A DNA stretch of 55,663 bases from Rhodobacterales bacterium (lineage in GTDB: Bacteria > Pseudomonadota > Alphaproteobacteria > Rhodobacterales > Rhodobacteraceae). Positions 37,159 to 45,898 of the stretch are shown piece by piece. A program made the translations under genes and the position numbers. The notes beneath the pieces are model-generated. The model ran no database searches. It saw only the letters and a list, made by a program, of their open reading frames with translations, and was not told the DNA's origin. Position 1 is the first letter of the stretch; each line of letters opens with the position of its first letter. The DNA is taken from NCBI GenBank assembly GCA_002748285.1, contig PDSA01000035.1:1-55663 (forward strand), written 5' to 3'.

Positions 37159-37469
37159 CGGGCGTTTGGATAGACGGGGGAAAGACCTCTGCCCAACCAA
37201 GCGCCTTTTCGAGCTGCCCCGCCCGGCCGATAGGCCGGGCTGCGCCTGCCTGCCCTCCGGCAGGCGCAATTACCCTTTCCTCATTTTGCAATGTCGTGGA
37301 GTCTTCACACACCGCGTTTGCTGCAACGCCCCGCATTCGCGCCTACCCAGGCAGGCGCAGCCCTCATTTCTTGAGCTTAAACGAAGCTCTGTAGAGGTCT
37401 TTTCATTGCAACCCATTTCGTTGAACACACCACGCCGCACAGGCTCAGCGCTGCCCGAAAACCTCCGCC
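37159..37469. other. 311-bp intergenic region after phoB with hairpins
   Basis: Convergent gap between phoB and the histidine phosphatase. It holds copy B of the dispersed repeat (37214-37245), a second hairpin TGCGCCTGCC/GGCAGGCGCA (37241-37250 with 37259-37268), and a further GGCAGGCGCAGCCC at 37350-37363. No gene is visible. The hairpins probably terminate transcription. Confidence 0.55.
37214..37245 (-). repeat. dispersed palindromic repeat, copy B
   Basis: A perfect GCCCGGCC-GATA-GGCCGGGC palindrome (37221-37240) within 32 bases that equal, in reverse complement, the copy at 5227-5258 except for two loop bases. On the minus strand the flank extends outward to GGCAGGCGCAGCCCGGC as at 21754-21770. 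Confidence 0.6.
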
Positions 37470-38123
37470 CTACCCATAAGTCCGGGCCACCTGTCGCCCC
37501 GGCACATCCAGATGCGGCACGGCTCCGAACTGGCTCAGATACAGCTCGCCATCCACCCAGTCGAATTTATGCACCGACGTATTCATCACCCGCAAAAACA
37601 CCCGGCTTTTCTTGAGCATATCCAGCCCCAAAGCCAGCGCCGCCAAGGTGGCAATCACCCCGGTTGACGTCACCACCAAAGTGCGGCGCCCATCCTTGGC
37701 CACATCGGCCAGAGCGTCGGTGATCCGCTGGCAAAACTGCTCATAACTCTCCAGATCAGCCGAGACCTCACCCGCCCGCCACACCTGCAACACTTGCGGC
37801 ACATGCAGGGCAAAGGATTGAATATCATAAGGAATTTCAACCCCATGTGTATCGCGCAGGCTTTCAGACAGGCCGAAATAATCCAGCTCGTTCAGGCGGG
37901 GATCGGTGTCGTGGGGCAGTTCGGTCAGGCCCATGGATTGCGCCGTTTCGATCTGCCGGGTCAGGGTGCCCGAGATCAACCGCTCATAGGGCTCCAGCCC
38001 GCGCAGGCTCTGCCCCAGCCAGCGGGCCTGCTGATGCCCCAGATCGCTGAGGCTGTCATAGCTGGCCTCGTCTTTGGCCCCGGTCTGGGCCTGCCCATGG
38101 CGCACCAGTGTCAGTTCTACCAC
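37470..38123 (-). CDS. histidine phosphatase family protein (phosphoglycerate mutase-like)
   Basis: A 217-residue branch-2-type histidine phosphatase: LTLVRHGQAQTG with catalytic R8-H9, SDLGHQQARWLG, ERLISGTLTRQIETAQ, and the second His region LVVTSTGVIATLAALALG, where the usual S-H-G is replaced by S-T-G. Loss of the second catalytic His is notable and makes activity uncertain. Last gene of the ftsE operon, overlapping the upstream gene by seven bases. Confidence 0.8.
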   Translation of the reverse strand: MVELTLVRHGQAQTGAKDEASYDSLSDLGHQQARWLGQSLRGLEPYERLISGTLTRQIETAQSMGLTELPHDTDPRLNELDYFGLSESLRDTHGVEIPYDIQSFALHVPQVLQVWRAGEVSADLESYEQFCQRITDALADVAKDGRRTLVVTSTGVIATLAALALGLDMLKKSRVFLRVMNTSVHKFDWVDGELYLSQFGAVPHLDVPGRQVARTYG

Positions 38124-38722
38124 ATCGTTTCCTTTGCGCGTTTCGGCCAGTTCTGATCATAGCTTTTGCCGTCAAATTCACCGCTGGAGCGTTCGCTGAG
38201 AATATCGCCCGGGCTGGGCAAACCGTCGGCATAATCCCCTGCTGTCCACAGCCCCGAGCGCATGACCGCGCGGGCGCATTGGATGTAGATTTCAGCGATG
38301 TCGATAACAATCACCACCTTCGGCTGGTGTCCGTTTATTTCAAACCGGGCCCGCAGATCGGCATCGGTGGTGATCCGTCCCCGCCCATTGACCCGCACCA
38401 CATTATTCGATCCCGGCACCATGAACATCAGCGCGATCCGTGGGTCGGCAATCAGATTGCGCAGGCTGTCAATCCGGTTATTGCCCCGCCAATCCGGCAG
38501 CGCAAGAGTTTGAGGATCCAGCTCCAACACCACCGGCCCCTGATCGCCACGGGGCGAGCCATCGACTCCGTCGGGGCCAACCGTTGAGACCACGCAAAAC
38601 CGGCTGTGCCCGATCCATGTTCGATAGGCCGGAGTCATCCGCTGGGCGACTTTTAGCAAAGACGCCTGGGCGGGCGGGCTGTAGATATCTTCCAACTCGC
38701 TGAGATTTTCCAGAAATTGCAT
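38117..38722 (-). CDS. pyridoxamine 5'-phosphate oxidase family protein (FMN-dependent, DR_2398-like)
   Basis: A 201-residue split-barrel flavoprotein: AYRTWIGHSRFCVVSTVGPDGVDGSPRGDQGPVV, DWRGNNRIDSLRNLIADPRIALMFMVPGSNNVVRVNGRG, and KVVIVIDIAEIYIQCARAVMRSGLW. These are the family's FMN-binding and C-terminal blocks. Substrate unknown. Overlaps the acyltransferase stop by one base (TGATG) and the following phosphatase gene by seven. Confidence 0.85.
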   Translation of the reverse strand: MQFLENLSELEDIYSPPAQASLLKVAQRMTPAYRTWIGHSRFCVVSTVGPDGVDGSPRGDQGPVVLELDPQTLALPDWRGNNRIDSLRNLIADPRIALMFMVPGSNNVVRVNGRGRITTDADLRARFEINGHQPKVVIVIDIAEIYIQCARAVMRSGLWTAGDYADGLPSPGDILSERSSGEFDGKSYDQNWPKRAKETMW

Positions 38723-39365
38723 CAGCCTTCAAACCCTGCTTCGGCCATCAAACGGTTTGAGTTTTCCTCAATCATCTGTTCCAGCTCGGCCATGAATGCA
38801 GCGCGGGTTTTGCCCGCCTTGATCGGGGGCAGATACTCGATCACTGCCAGACCGGGCTTGCGGTAAACGCTGCGTTTGGGCCAGAACAGCCCGACATTGG
38901 TCGCCACGGGGACGCACTCCATGCCGGTTTGTTCATAGAGCAGGCCGGTGCCGATCTTATAGGGCTTGGTCGCGCCGGGGGCGACTCGGGTGCCTTGCGG
39001 ATAGATCACCAATTGGCCGGCGGAAATCTTGCCGCTTTTGACGTCATTCATCATTTTGCTGATCGCTTTGGAGCGGTCCCCCCGGCGCACTGGCACATTG
39101 CCCATCCGGCTGCCGAAGAAATGGAAAATCGGCATCAGATGCAGCTCGCGTTTGATGATAAAGCGCGGCTTGGGGGTGGAGGCGATGATCCGGTCATCCA
39201 GCCCAGAGTCCACAGCACATAGCGGCTGTAATAATACAGAAACACATAGACGGCTTTGGGCGTGATCCAAACGAAAGGCGAAAACACCAGCGCCACAAGC
39301 GGCAGGGTGATATACATCTGCACCGCGAAAAGCAGGCTTCGCAGCCATTGAATTGCATAGGCCAT
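38722..39365 (-). pseudogene. plsC: lysophospholipid/1-acylglycerol-3-phosphate acyltransferase, frameshifted by internal deletion
   Basis: Two frames make one gene. From the ATG at 39365 (overlapping the ftsX stop) runs MAYAIQWLRSLLFAVQMY... with a membrane region, to RYVLWTLGWMTG. Then another frame continues IIASTPKPRFIIKRELHLMPIFHFFGSRMGNVPVRRGDRS, LVIYPQGTRVAPG, VPVATNVGLFWP to the stop at 38722. The missing part, around 39190, is about 30-40 codons and includes the catalytic H-x4-D box (usually HQSFLD). The remaining KREL, PxGTR and VPVAxN blocks identify PlsC. The enzyme acylates lysophosphatidate in membrane lipid synthesis. Confidence 0.85.
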
Positions 39366-40282
39366 CACATCAGCTCCTGTAAACTGCGCAGCGCGGCGCG
39401 GCGGGTGGCCCAAAAGGCGACCGCTGCGGCCAGGGGCGGTATGACAAATGGCCACAGCCAATGCCAGCCCGAAAATCCCAGCCCGGTCAGAAATCCGCCC
39501 TGAGCCGAGGCATCTGGCAAAAACCAGACCGCCACCATGCCAAGCGCTGATCCGATCGCAGCACCGCTCAAGGCCCGCAGGGTGAACTGGCGCACGAAAG
39601 CTTTGGCGATATAGCTATCCGTGGCCCCGACAAGGCGCAGAACCCGGATCACCTGCGCATTGGCGGCCAGCGCGGCCCCGGCGGCCAGCGTGATCATGGC
39701 GCCGGTCGCCAGCGCGATCAGCAGGATCGAAAACATCCCCAATGAGCGCAGCCGATTCGCCGCCTTGACCAGCGGTTTGCGCCAGCGGCTGTGGTCATCC
39801 AGCACGGCGCCGGGGGCTTCGGCAGACAGGCGCAGGCGCAGGCTGTCGCTGTCATACCCATCGCTGTCCTCGATTACTTCGATCAGCTGCGGAATCGGCA
39901 AACTGTCAATCGGCAGATCGGGGCCGAACCACGGCTCCAGCAGCTTCCTCTGTGCCACTTCCGACAGCACTTCGGCCCGCGCCACCCCCGGCGTGGTGCG
40001 TAGCACGTTCATCACGGCTTGGGTCTGGGCCTGCATCTGGCCTTCGGGCGCGGAAATCCGCACGGTCGAGGAACGCGCCAGCTCCAGCGCCCAACGATCT
40101 GCGAGCCGCCCGGTGGCCAGCGACAGGGCCAGCGCAAACACCGCCAGAAACGCCATGGCGGCGGCGGTGAACAGGGTCAGATTGGCGGTAAAGCCGCTGG
40201 GCGGCACCACCTGTTTCGCCTGATGATCGCCTTTGAGCAGCGAAACGGTTTGTTCCACCAGATATGTCGTATCAATTTTCAC
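39365..40282 (-). CDS. ftsX: cell division ABC-type permease FtsX
   Basis: A 305-residue FtsX with a cytoplasmic N-terminus, a first membrane helix (LFTAAAMAFLAVFALALSLA near 33-52), a periplasmic loop, and three C-terminal helices (MFSILLIALATGAMITLAAGAALAA; SGAAIGSALGMVAVWFLP; WLWPFVIPPLAAAVAFWATRRA). Overlaps ftsE by four bases. Works with FtsE to activate cell-wall hydrolases at division. Confidence 0.92.
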   Translation of the reverse strand: MKIDTTYLVEQTVSLLKGDHQAKQVVPPSGFTANLTLFTAAAMAFLAVFALALSLATGRLADRWALELARSSTVRISAPEGQMQAQTQAVMNVLRTTPGVARAEVLSEVAQRKLLEPWFGPDLPIDSLPIPQLIEVIEDSDGYDSDSLRLRLSAEAPGAVLDDHSRWRKPLVKAANRLRSLGMFSILLIALATGAMITLAAGAALAANAQVIRVLRLVGATDSYIAKAFVRQFTLRALSGAAIGSALGMVAVWFLPDASAQGGFLTGLGFSGWHWLWPFVIPPLAAAVAFWATRRAALRSLQELM

Positions 40283-40956
40283 AGATCTGCCCCCGCCAGT
40301 TGCAGTGATCTATTGCTAATGCGCAACACCCGGGCATTGACCTGAGACTTGGCCGCGCGGATCAGATTTAGGTCATGGGTGGCAATCATGATGGTCTTGC
40401 CCATCCGGTTCAATTCAATCAGAAGCTGCAATAGCCGCTGCGACATTTCCCAATCGACATTGCCGGTGGGTTCATCCGCCAGCACCACGTCGGGCGACAT
40501 GATCACCGCCCGGGCCAAGGCCGCCCGCTGACGTTCACCACCGGACAATTCGGCGGGCAGCGCATTAGCGTGGTTGCTCAGCCCGACCCAGGACAGCAGA
40601 TCATTCAGATTGGTCATATCCGTGGTCGTCTGACGCCCGCAAACCGTTAAAGGCAAAGCAACATTGGCCGCCAGAGGCAGATGTTCCAGAAACTGGCAAT
40701 CCTGATGCACCACCCCGATTCTGCGTCGGTTGCGGGCAATATCATCGCGCTGCATGGTGCGGGTATCCTGACCGAAAACCTGCACGGTTCCGCCGGTGGC
40801 TTTCAGCTCCATATAGCATAGTTTCAGGAAGGTGGTTTTGCCAGATCCAGACGGCCCGGTCAGGAAATGAAACGATCCCTTGGCCAGCTTCAGCGAAATA
40901 TCTGACAGCAGTTCACTGCCGCCATAGCTGTAAGAGACATTGTGCAGCTCGATCAC
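40279..40956 (-). CDS. ftsE: cell division ATP-binding protein FtsE
   Basis: A 225-residue ABC ATPase: Walker A GPSGSGKTTFLKLCYMEL, Q-loop VHQDCQFLEHLPLAANVALPL, signature LSGGERQRAALARAVI, Walker B VVLADEPTGNVDWEMSQRLLQL, H-loop IATHD. The QDCxFLEHL wording is FtsE-specific. Heads the five-gene minus-strand operon ftsE-ftsX-plsC-FMN enzyme-phosphatase. Confidence 0.94.
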   Translation of the reverse strand: MIELHNVSYSYGGSELLSDISLKLAKGSFHFLTGPSGSGKTTFLKLCYMELKATGGTVQVFGQDTRTMQRDDIARNRRRIGVVHQDCQFLEHLPLAANVALPLTVCGRQTTTDMTNLNDLLSWVGLSNHANALPAELSGGERQRAALARAVIMSPDVVLADEPTGNVDWEMSQRLLQLLIELNRMGKTIMIATHDLNLIRAAKSQVNARVLRISNRSLQLAGADL

Positions 40957-41122
40957 AGGCGTGCCTTTCTTATTTCATTTTGTAGACAGTTGTGCCTAAA
41001 AATAGTAAATGTTTCAATATAAAGAACGTCTTAAAATGCTTTGAACTTGTGACAAGCCTTGTTAAAGAGTTCGCAATTGACCGGTTTGGCTGGTCTGCGA
41101 AATGGCGGCTATGGGGAATAAA

Positions 41123-41974
41123 ATGCGCTTATCATGCCCGAATTGCGATGCCCGATACGAAGTGGATGATCGCATCATTCCCAAGGAAGGACGCGATGTT
41201 CAGTGCTCCAGCTGCGGCAAGACCTGGTTTCAGAAATCGGCCGAGCAGCTAAAGGCCGAAGGCACCCCCATTGTTCAGCCGCGCCGGCGCAAAGAACAAC
41301 AGCGGCCTGAGCCCGCGCCCGCCGATCACGACGATACCCCGGATGACAGCGCCGCGCCTGAGCAGGTTGAAACGGACGGGCCCGCGCCCGAGCAAGAGCC
41401 CGAAGAGCCCCGCCCCGCCCCGGTCGCCGAGCCCGCGCCGCAGATGAAAAAGCCCAGCAAAGATGCGCTGGACATTCTGCGTCAGGAGGCTGCGCGTGAG
41501 GCCGAGGTGCGCAAACAGGAAACCCGCGAAAGCATCGAGACCCAAACCGATCTGGGGCTGGATCAGGCCGAGCCAGCCGAGGAACCTGCCCGCGACGTTG
41601 TCAAGCAGCGCACGGCGCGGATTCGCGGCATTCAGGGGCCGGTTGACAAGAATATCACCCCCGGCGACATGCTGCCCGATGTCGAAGAGATCAATTCTTC
41701 GCTGCGGGCGGAAACGGCAGAGGATCATTCTGACGAAGAACAGCAGCTGCTCGATCACAAAAAACGCCGCAGCGGGTTTCGCAGCGGGTTTGTGCTGGCG
41801 ATCATATTGGCGCTGCTTGCGGTGATGGCTTATGCCTATGCGCCCAGAATCATCGAACAGCTGCCGGGCAGTGCGCCGTATTTGAACGGGTATGTCGAAT
41901 GGGTGAATGATCTGCGGATGTGGCTGGATGGGTTGATCCGCGCGGCAACCGAGTGGATGTCGGATCAGGGATAG
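41123..41974 (+). CDS. zinc-ribbon (MJ0042-type) membrane protein
   Basis: About 283 residues. The N-terminus is a CxxC-CxxC zinc ribbon (MRLSCPNCDARYEVDD...VQCSSCGKTWFQ). A ~190-residue Pro/Glu/Asp-rich region with low complexity follows, then a single membrane helix near 225-247 (GFVLAIILALLAVMAYAYAP). Function unknown; such proteins are widespread next to ftsEX in Rhodobacterales. Start at ATG 41123 with GGGGA upstream. Divergent from ftsE. Confidence 0.75.
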   Translation: MRLSCPNCDARYEVDDRIIPKEGRDVQCSSCGKTWFQKSAEQLKAEGTPIVQPRRRKEQQRPEPAPADHDDTPDDSAAPEQVETDGPAPEQEPEEPRPAPVAEPAPQMKKPSKDALDILRQEAAREAEVRKQETRESIETQTDLGLDQAEPAEEPARDVVKQRTARIRGIQGPVDKNITPGDMLPDVEEINSSLRAETAEDHSDEEQQLLDHKKRRSGFRSGFVLAIILALLAVMAYAYAPRIIEQLPGSAPYLNGYVEWVNDLRMWLDGLIRAATEWMSDQG

Positions 41975-41981
41975 GTGTTTG

Positions 41982-42001
41982 GACCCGGCCCTATACCGGG
42001 T
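41982..42001. terminator. hairpin between convergent genes
   Basis: ACCCGG/CCGGGT with a 7- to 8-base loop between the zinc-ribbon gene and the DUF4175 gene; probably a bidirectional terminator. Confidence 0.45.
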
Positions 42002-42046
42002 TGGGTGGTTCATCATCCGCTCTGGCGGCTTTGTGGGGGCGTGACT

Positions 42047-44509
42047 CTAAAACCGATCGAGCAGGCGTTTCAGATAGTCCAGTTCGACCTGCGGGCGCTG
42101 TTGGTTGCCCGACCGGCGGCGCAGCTCTTTCAGCAATTCGCGGGCGCGGCGGTAAACATCCTGTCCTTTGAGCAATTCATCCTGCGTGCCGGCATTGCGC
42201 CCCCGCCCGGCGGTGCGGCCCAGCGGATCCTGACCCATCGCCTGACCATTCTCACCCGGTTGCTGGCCGGACTGATTATCGGCCATGTCATTGCCCAACT
42301 GGCGCACCCCATCCCGCAACGCTTCCAGCGCCTCGGCCTGCTTGTCCAACGCGCCGGGCAGATCCTCATCGCGCAGCGCCTGTTCGGCCCGCTCCATGGC
42401 GCGACCGGCCTGATCCAGAGACCGGCGGGCTTCGTCCCCCTGTTCGCCCCGCGCCCCGGGCAGCGCCTGTTGCTGGCGGCGCAGCTGATCGCGCAGGGCT
42501 TGCTGGCGGTCGGCCAGTCCCTGTTCGCCCGGCTCTGCGTTCTGACCTTCGCCCCCTTCCGGGTCAAAGCGTTTCTGCAAATCGCGGAACGCCTCATCCG
42601 ATAAATCCTGCTGATCGCGCAAAGTGTCCTTGAGATCGCGCATGGATTTCCCACCCGGCCCGCCGCCTTGTCCGCCTTGGGTGACGCGCAGATTTTCCAT
42701 CAGCTCGTTCATGCGCTCCATCAGCTCTTGCGCCTCTTCCATGCGGCCCTGTTCCATCAGCTCCTGAATGCGGTCCATCAGCGCCTGCAATTCGTCCTGA
42801 TTGAACTGAAACGGATCGCCCTGCGCCTGCTGCTGATCTTTGCCTTCGTCGTCTTGATTTTCGGCCAGCTGGCGCAGATAATTGTCGGTGGCATCGCGCA
42901 ATTCCTGCATCAGCGCGTCGATCTCATCCTTGCTGGCCCCGTTTTTCATCGCTTCGGCCAGCCGTTCCTGCGCACGGTGCAGGCGTTCCTTGGCATCGGC
43001 GAGCGAGCCATCCTCGAACAGCTCGGCAATATCCCAGAGCGCATCGGCAATCTGATCGCGCTCTTTGGGGTCCAGACCGGTTTCGCGGCTGCTTTCCAGC
43101 TGAGTGACTGCCTGACGCAGCATCAGATAGCCGCTTTCATTGCGCACAAACCCATCGGGCCGGTGAGTGATGGCCCGCAACACCTGCGCCACCCGCGGCG
43201 CGTTTTGCGCTGACCACAGCAGATCGCGGCGCTGTTCGGCCACTGCGGCGGCCAGAGGCACAAAGAAGCGCCGTCCGGGCAGAGGCATATTACGCGCCGG
43301 GCTCTGGCCAGTCTGGCCTTGGGCATCCTGCACCTGCAAACGCAGGATCACTGGCAGGCCGGACCAAGGATTCTTGGACAGATCGCCGGTCAGCTCTTCG
43401 CTGAATTCGGCGCGTTTGGCGGCGGGGGGCAGGGGCAGGTCGAGCGTGATCGGATCGCGGGGCTCGGGCGTAACGGCCAGCCCATAGCGGCGTTGGAGCG
43501 CGTCCATATCCAGCGTGAACGTCGCCGTGCCGCCCTCAATCGCGTAATCATCGCCGGCGGTGAAGGGTTGGCGCATCAGGCCATCGGCTTCGCGGATCAT
43601 CTCTCCGGCAAACGCGACGTTGGGTGGGGTGTCGGGCAGCAGCCGGATCGTCCATTGCGCGCCGCCCTTGCCCTGAATGCGCAGTTCGCCGGCCTGAGCC
43701 ACGGTCAAGGCGTGGCTCTCGCCCGTGCCGCCCGCCGTCTGATCGGGGACGGGCAAAGGCTGACCGGAGATGGTTTCATGCAGCTTCAGCGCTCCGGCCC
43801 GGCCATAGAAACGCAGGGTCAGGCGGGCACCCTTTTGCAGCTGTAAATCGCCTTCGGGCAGGTCGTTCAGATAAAGGGTGGGCTTGCCGGTATAGGCTGG
43901 GGGCTCGATCCAGCCTTCCCAGCTGGCGGCGGCGATGGCAGAGTCCGGCGCGGTGATCCTGGCCAGTTCAGCCACCGAGGCGATGCGCTGAACCGAGCCA
44001 AATGTGAGCGCCAGCACAAACAGCAGCAAGGCCAGATAGCGCAGCGCGTAAGGGTCGTGGCCCGAAAGCGTCAGATCGGGGCGCACGGCGCGGATGCCCT
44101 GCAAACGTTCGGCAATCCGGGCCAGATGGGCCTGCCACACCGCGCGTGAGGCGTCATCGGTTGCGCCAATCGCCTGTGTGTCGGTCAGGGCGGTGATCGG
44201 GTGCCCGGGCAAAGAAGCATCCAGCCGGGTGCGGGCCTGGCCCTGGCTGGGCCAGACAAAACGGCGCAGTCCGTGGATCAGCGCCAGCAGCCCGGCCAGC
44301 AGCAGGATCAGCGCCAATGTCCGCGCCGCCCAGACCGGCAGCATATCCTGCGCCCCCAGCATCAGCAGCGCCAGCGTGGTCAGGCCCACCGTCCAGAGCG
44401 GCCAGAAGCTGCGCAGCACCCGTTCGCACAGCATCCCCAAACGGGTCAGACGCAAGGGTCTGCGCAGCCGTTTCAGGGCGGTGTCCTTGGGGCGGGCGCT
44501 GTGGGTCAT
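42047..44509 (-). CDS. DUF4175 family membrane protein
   Basis: An 820-residue protein of the DUF4175/TIGR02302 type. Two or three N-terminal membrane helices (LWTVGLTTLALLMLG, LALILLLAGLLALIHGL, YLALLLFVLALTFGS) precede a periplasmic Ig-like region (WIEPPAYTGKPTLYLNDLPEGDLQLQKGARLTL) and a long Gln/Glu/Met-rich coiled-coil half (MDRIQELMEQGRMEEAQELMERMNELMENL). The C-terminus has the recurring DPLGR and YLKRLLDRF. No function is established. 13 bases after lysA, probably co-transcribed. Confidence 0.75.
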   Translation of the reverse strand: MTHSARPKDTALKRLRRPLRLTRLGMLCERVLRSFWPLWTVGLTTLALLMLGAQDMLPVWAARTLALILLLAGLLALIHGLRRFVWPSQGQARTRLDASLPGHPITALTDTQAIGATDDASRAVWQAHLARIAERLQGIRAVRPDLTLSGHDPYALRYLALLLFVLALTFGSVQRIASVAELARITAPDSAIAAASWEGWIEPPAYTGKPTLYLNDLPEGDLQLQKGARLTLRFYGRAGALKLHETISGQPLPVPDQTAGGTGESHALTVAQAGELRIQGKGGAQWTIRLLPDTPPNVAFAGEMIREADGLMRQPFTAGDDYAIEGGTATFTLDMDALQRRYGLAVTPEPRDPITLDLPLPPAAKRAEFSEELTGDLSKNPWSGLPVILRLQVQDAQGQTGQSPARNMPLPGRRFFVPLAAAVAEQRRDLLWSAQNAPRVAQVLRAITHRPDGFVRNESGYLMLRQAVTQLESSRETGLDPKERDQIADALWDIAELFEDGSLADAKERLHRAQERLAEAMKNGASKDEIDALMQELRDATDNYLRQLAENQDDEGKDQQQAQGDPFQFNQDELQALMDRIQELMEQGRMEEAQELMERMNELMENLRVTQGGQGGGPGGKSMRDLKDTLRDQQDLSDEAFRDLQKRFDPEGGEGQNAEPGEQGLADRQQALRDQLRRQQQALPGARGEQGDEARRSLDQAGRAMERAEQALRDEDLPGALDKQAEALEALRDGVRQLGNDMADNQSGQQPGENGQAMGQDPLGRTAGRGRNAGTQDELLKGQDVYRRARELLKELRRRSGNQQRPQVELDYLKRLLDRF

Positions 44510-44522
44510 GCTCTCATTTCTG

Positions 44523-45788
44523 TTACAGCCATTCGGGGATGATATCGCGATTGATCAGATCTTCCAAGCTGGGCCGGGCGCGGATCACGGCAAATTGCGC
44601 ACCATCCACCAGAACTTCGGGGATCAGCGGGCGCGAGTTATATTCCGAGGCCATCACCGCGCCATACGCCCCGGCCGAGCGAAAAGCGATCAGGTCTCCG
44701 GCGCTTTGCTGCGGCAAATTGCGGGCCTTGGCAAAAGTATCCCCGGATTCGCACACCGTGCCGACAATGTCATAGTGCTGTTGCGCGGCCCCGGCGTGGG
44801 GCTCCTGCACCGGGATGATGTCATGATGGGCCTCATACATCGCTGGGCGGATCAGGTCATTCATAGCGGCATCGACGATCAGAAACTGCCGGTCTTCGCC
44901 TTGTTTCAGATAGATCACTTCGGTGACCAGAATGCCGGCATTGCCCGCGATCAGACGGCCCGGCTCGATCTCGATTTCGCAGCCCAGATCGCCGAGGATT
45001 TCCTTGATCATCTGTCCGTATTCGATCGGCAGCGGCGGGGCGGTGTTGCTGCGCTCATAAGGGATGCCCAGCCCGCCCCCCAGATCAAGGCGGCGGATGT
45101 TGTGGCCCTGATCGCGCAGGGTTTTGGTCAGCTCGGCAACCTTTTGATAAGCGGCGCGGTAAGGGGCCAGATCGGTGATCTGGCTGCCGATATGCACATC
45201 AATCCCGACCACTTCGATGCCCTTCATCCGGGCGGCCTCGGCATAGACCTGACTGGCGCGGGAAATCGGAATGCCGAATTTGTTTTCGCTTTTGCCGGTT
45301 GAGATTTTCTCGTGGGTTTTGGCATCGACATCGGGGTTGATGCGCAGAGCAATCGGGGCGGTGAGGCCCATGGACAGGGCAACCTGATTGAGCGTGGCCA
45401 GCTCGGGTTCGGATTCGACATTGAACTGGCGGATGCCACCGGCAAGGGCGGCCTGCATTTCGGCCCGGGTTTTGCCGACGCCGGAATAGACGATGCGTTC
45501 ACCGGGCACTCCGGCGGCTTTGGCGCGGGCATATTCCCCGCCCGAAACCACATCCATCCCGGCTCCCAGATCGGCCATCAGTTTCAGCACCGCCTGATTG
45601 GAGTTGGCCTTCATCGCGTAACAGACCAGATGATCCGTTCCGGCCAGAGCATCATCAAACAGCCGGAAATGACGGCGCAGAGTGGCGGCGGAATAGAGGT
45701 AAAACGGCGTGCCGACATGGGCGGCGATTTCGGGGACTGAGACCCCCTCGGCATGTAAAACCGCGTTTTGATATAGAAAATGGTCCAT
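44523..45788 (-). CDS. lysA: diaminopimelate decarboxylase
   Basis: A 421-residue fold-III PLP enzyme: YAMKANSNQAVL with PLP lysine K60, VSGGEYARAKAAG, HVGSQITDLAPY, LDLGGGLGIPY, EPGRLIAGNAGILVT and the C-terminal CESGDTFAKARNLP and GAYGAVMASEYNSRP. These residues bind meso-DAP and distinguish it from ornithine decarboxylases. Last step of lysine synthesis. Length normal. Confidence 0.95.
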   Translation of the reverse strand: MDHFLYQNAVLHAEGVSVPEIAAHVGTPFYLYSAATLRRHFRLFDDALAGTDHLVCYAMKANSNQAVLKLMADLGAGMDVVSGGEYARAKAAGVPGERIVYSGVGKTRAEMQAALAGGIRQFNVESEPELATLNQVALSMGLTAPIALRINPDVDAKTHEKISTGKSENKFGIPISRASQVYAEAARMKGIEVVGIDVHIGSQITDLAPYRAAYQKVAELTKTLRDQGHNIRRLDLGGGLGIPYERSNTAPPLPIEYGQMIKEILGDLGCEIEIEPGRLIAGNAGILVTEVIYLKQGEDRQFLIVDAAMNDLIRPAMYEAHHDIIPVQEPHAGAAQQHYDIVGTVCESGDTFAKARNLPQQSAGDLIAFRSAGAYGAVMASEYNSRPLIPEVLVDGAQFAVIRARPSLEDLINRDIIPEWL

Positions 45789-45898
45789 CGCGCATCCCGA
45801 TCCCTGCTGGTTTTCAGAAGCTTAACCGATAAGGATTATCGCTGAAATGACAAGGCCGAAAACGGCGCAGCGCACCGGATCTGCGTGGCGCAAGGTAC

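Noticed and set aside
34867..37269. 800-codon frame antisense to pstB-phoU-phoB
   Set aside because: Shadow spanning three well-identified genes.
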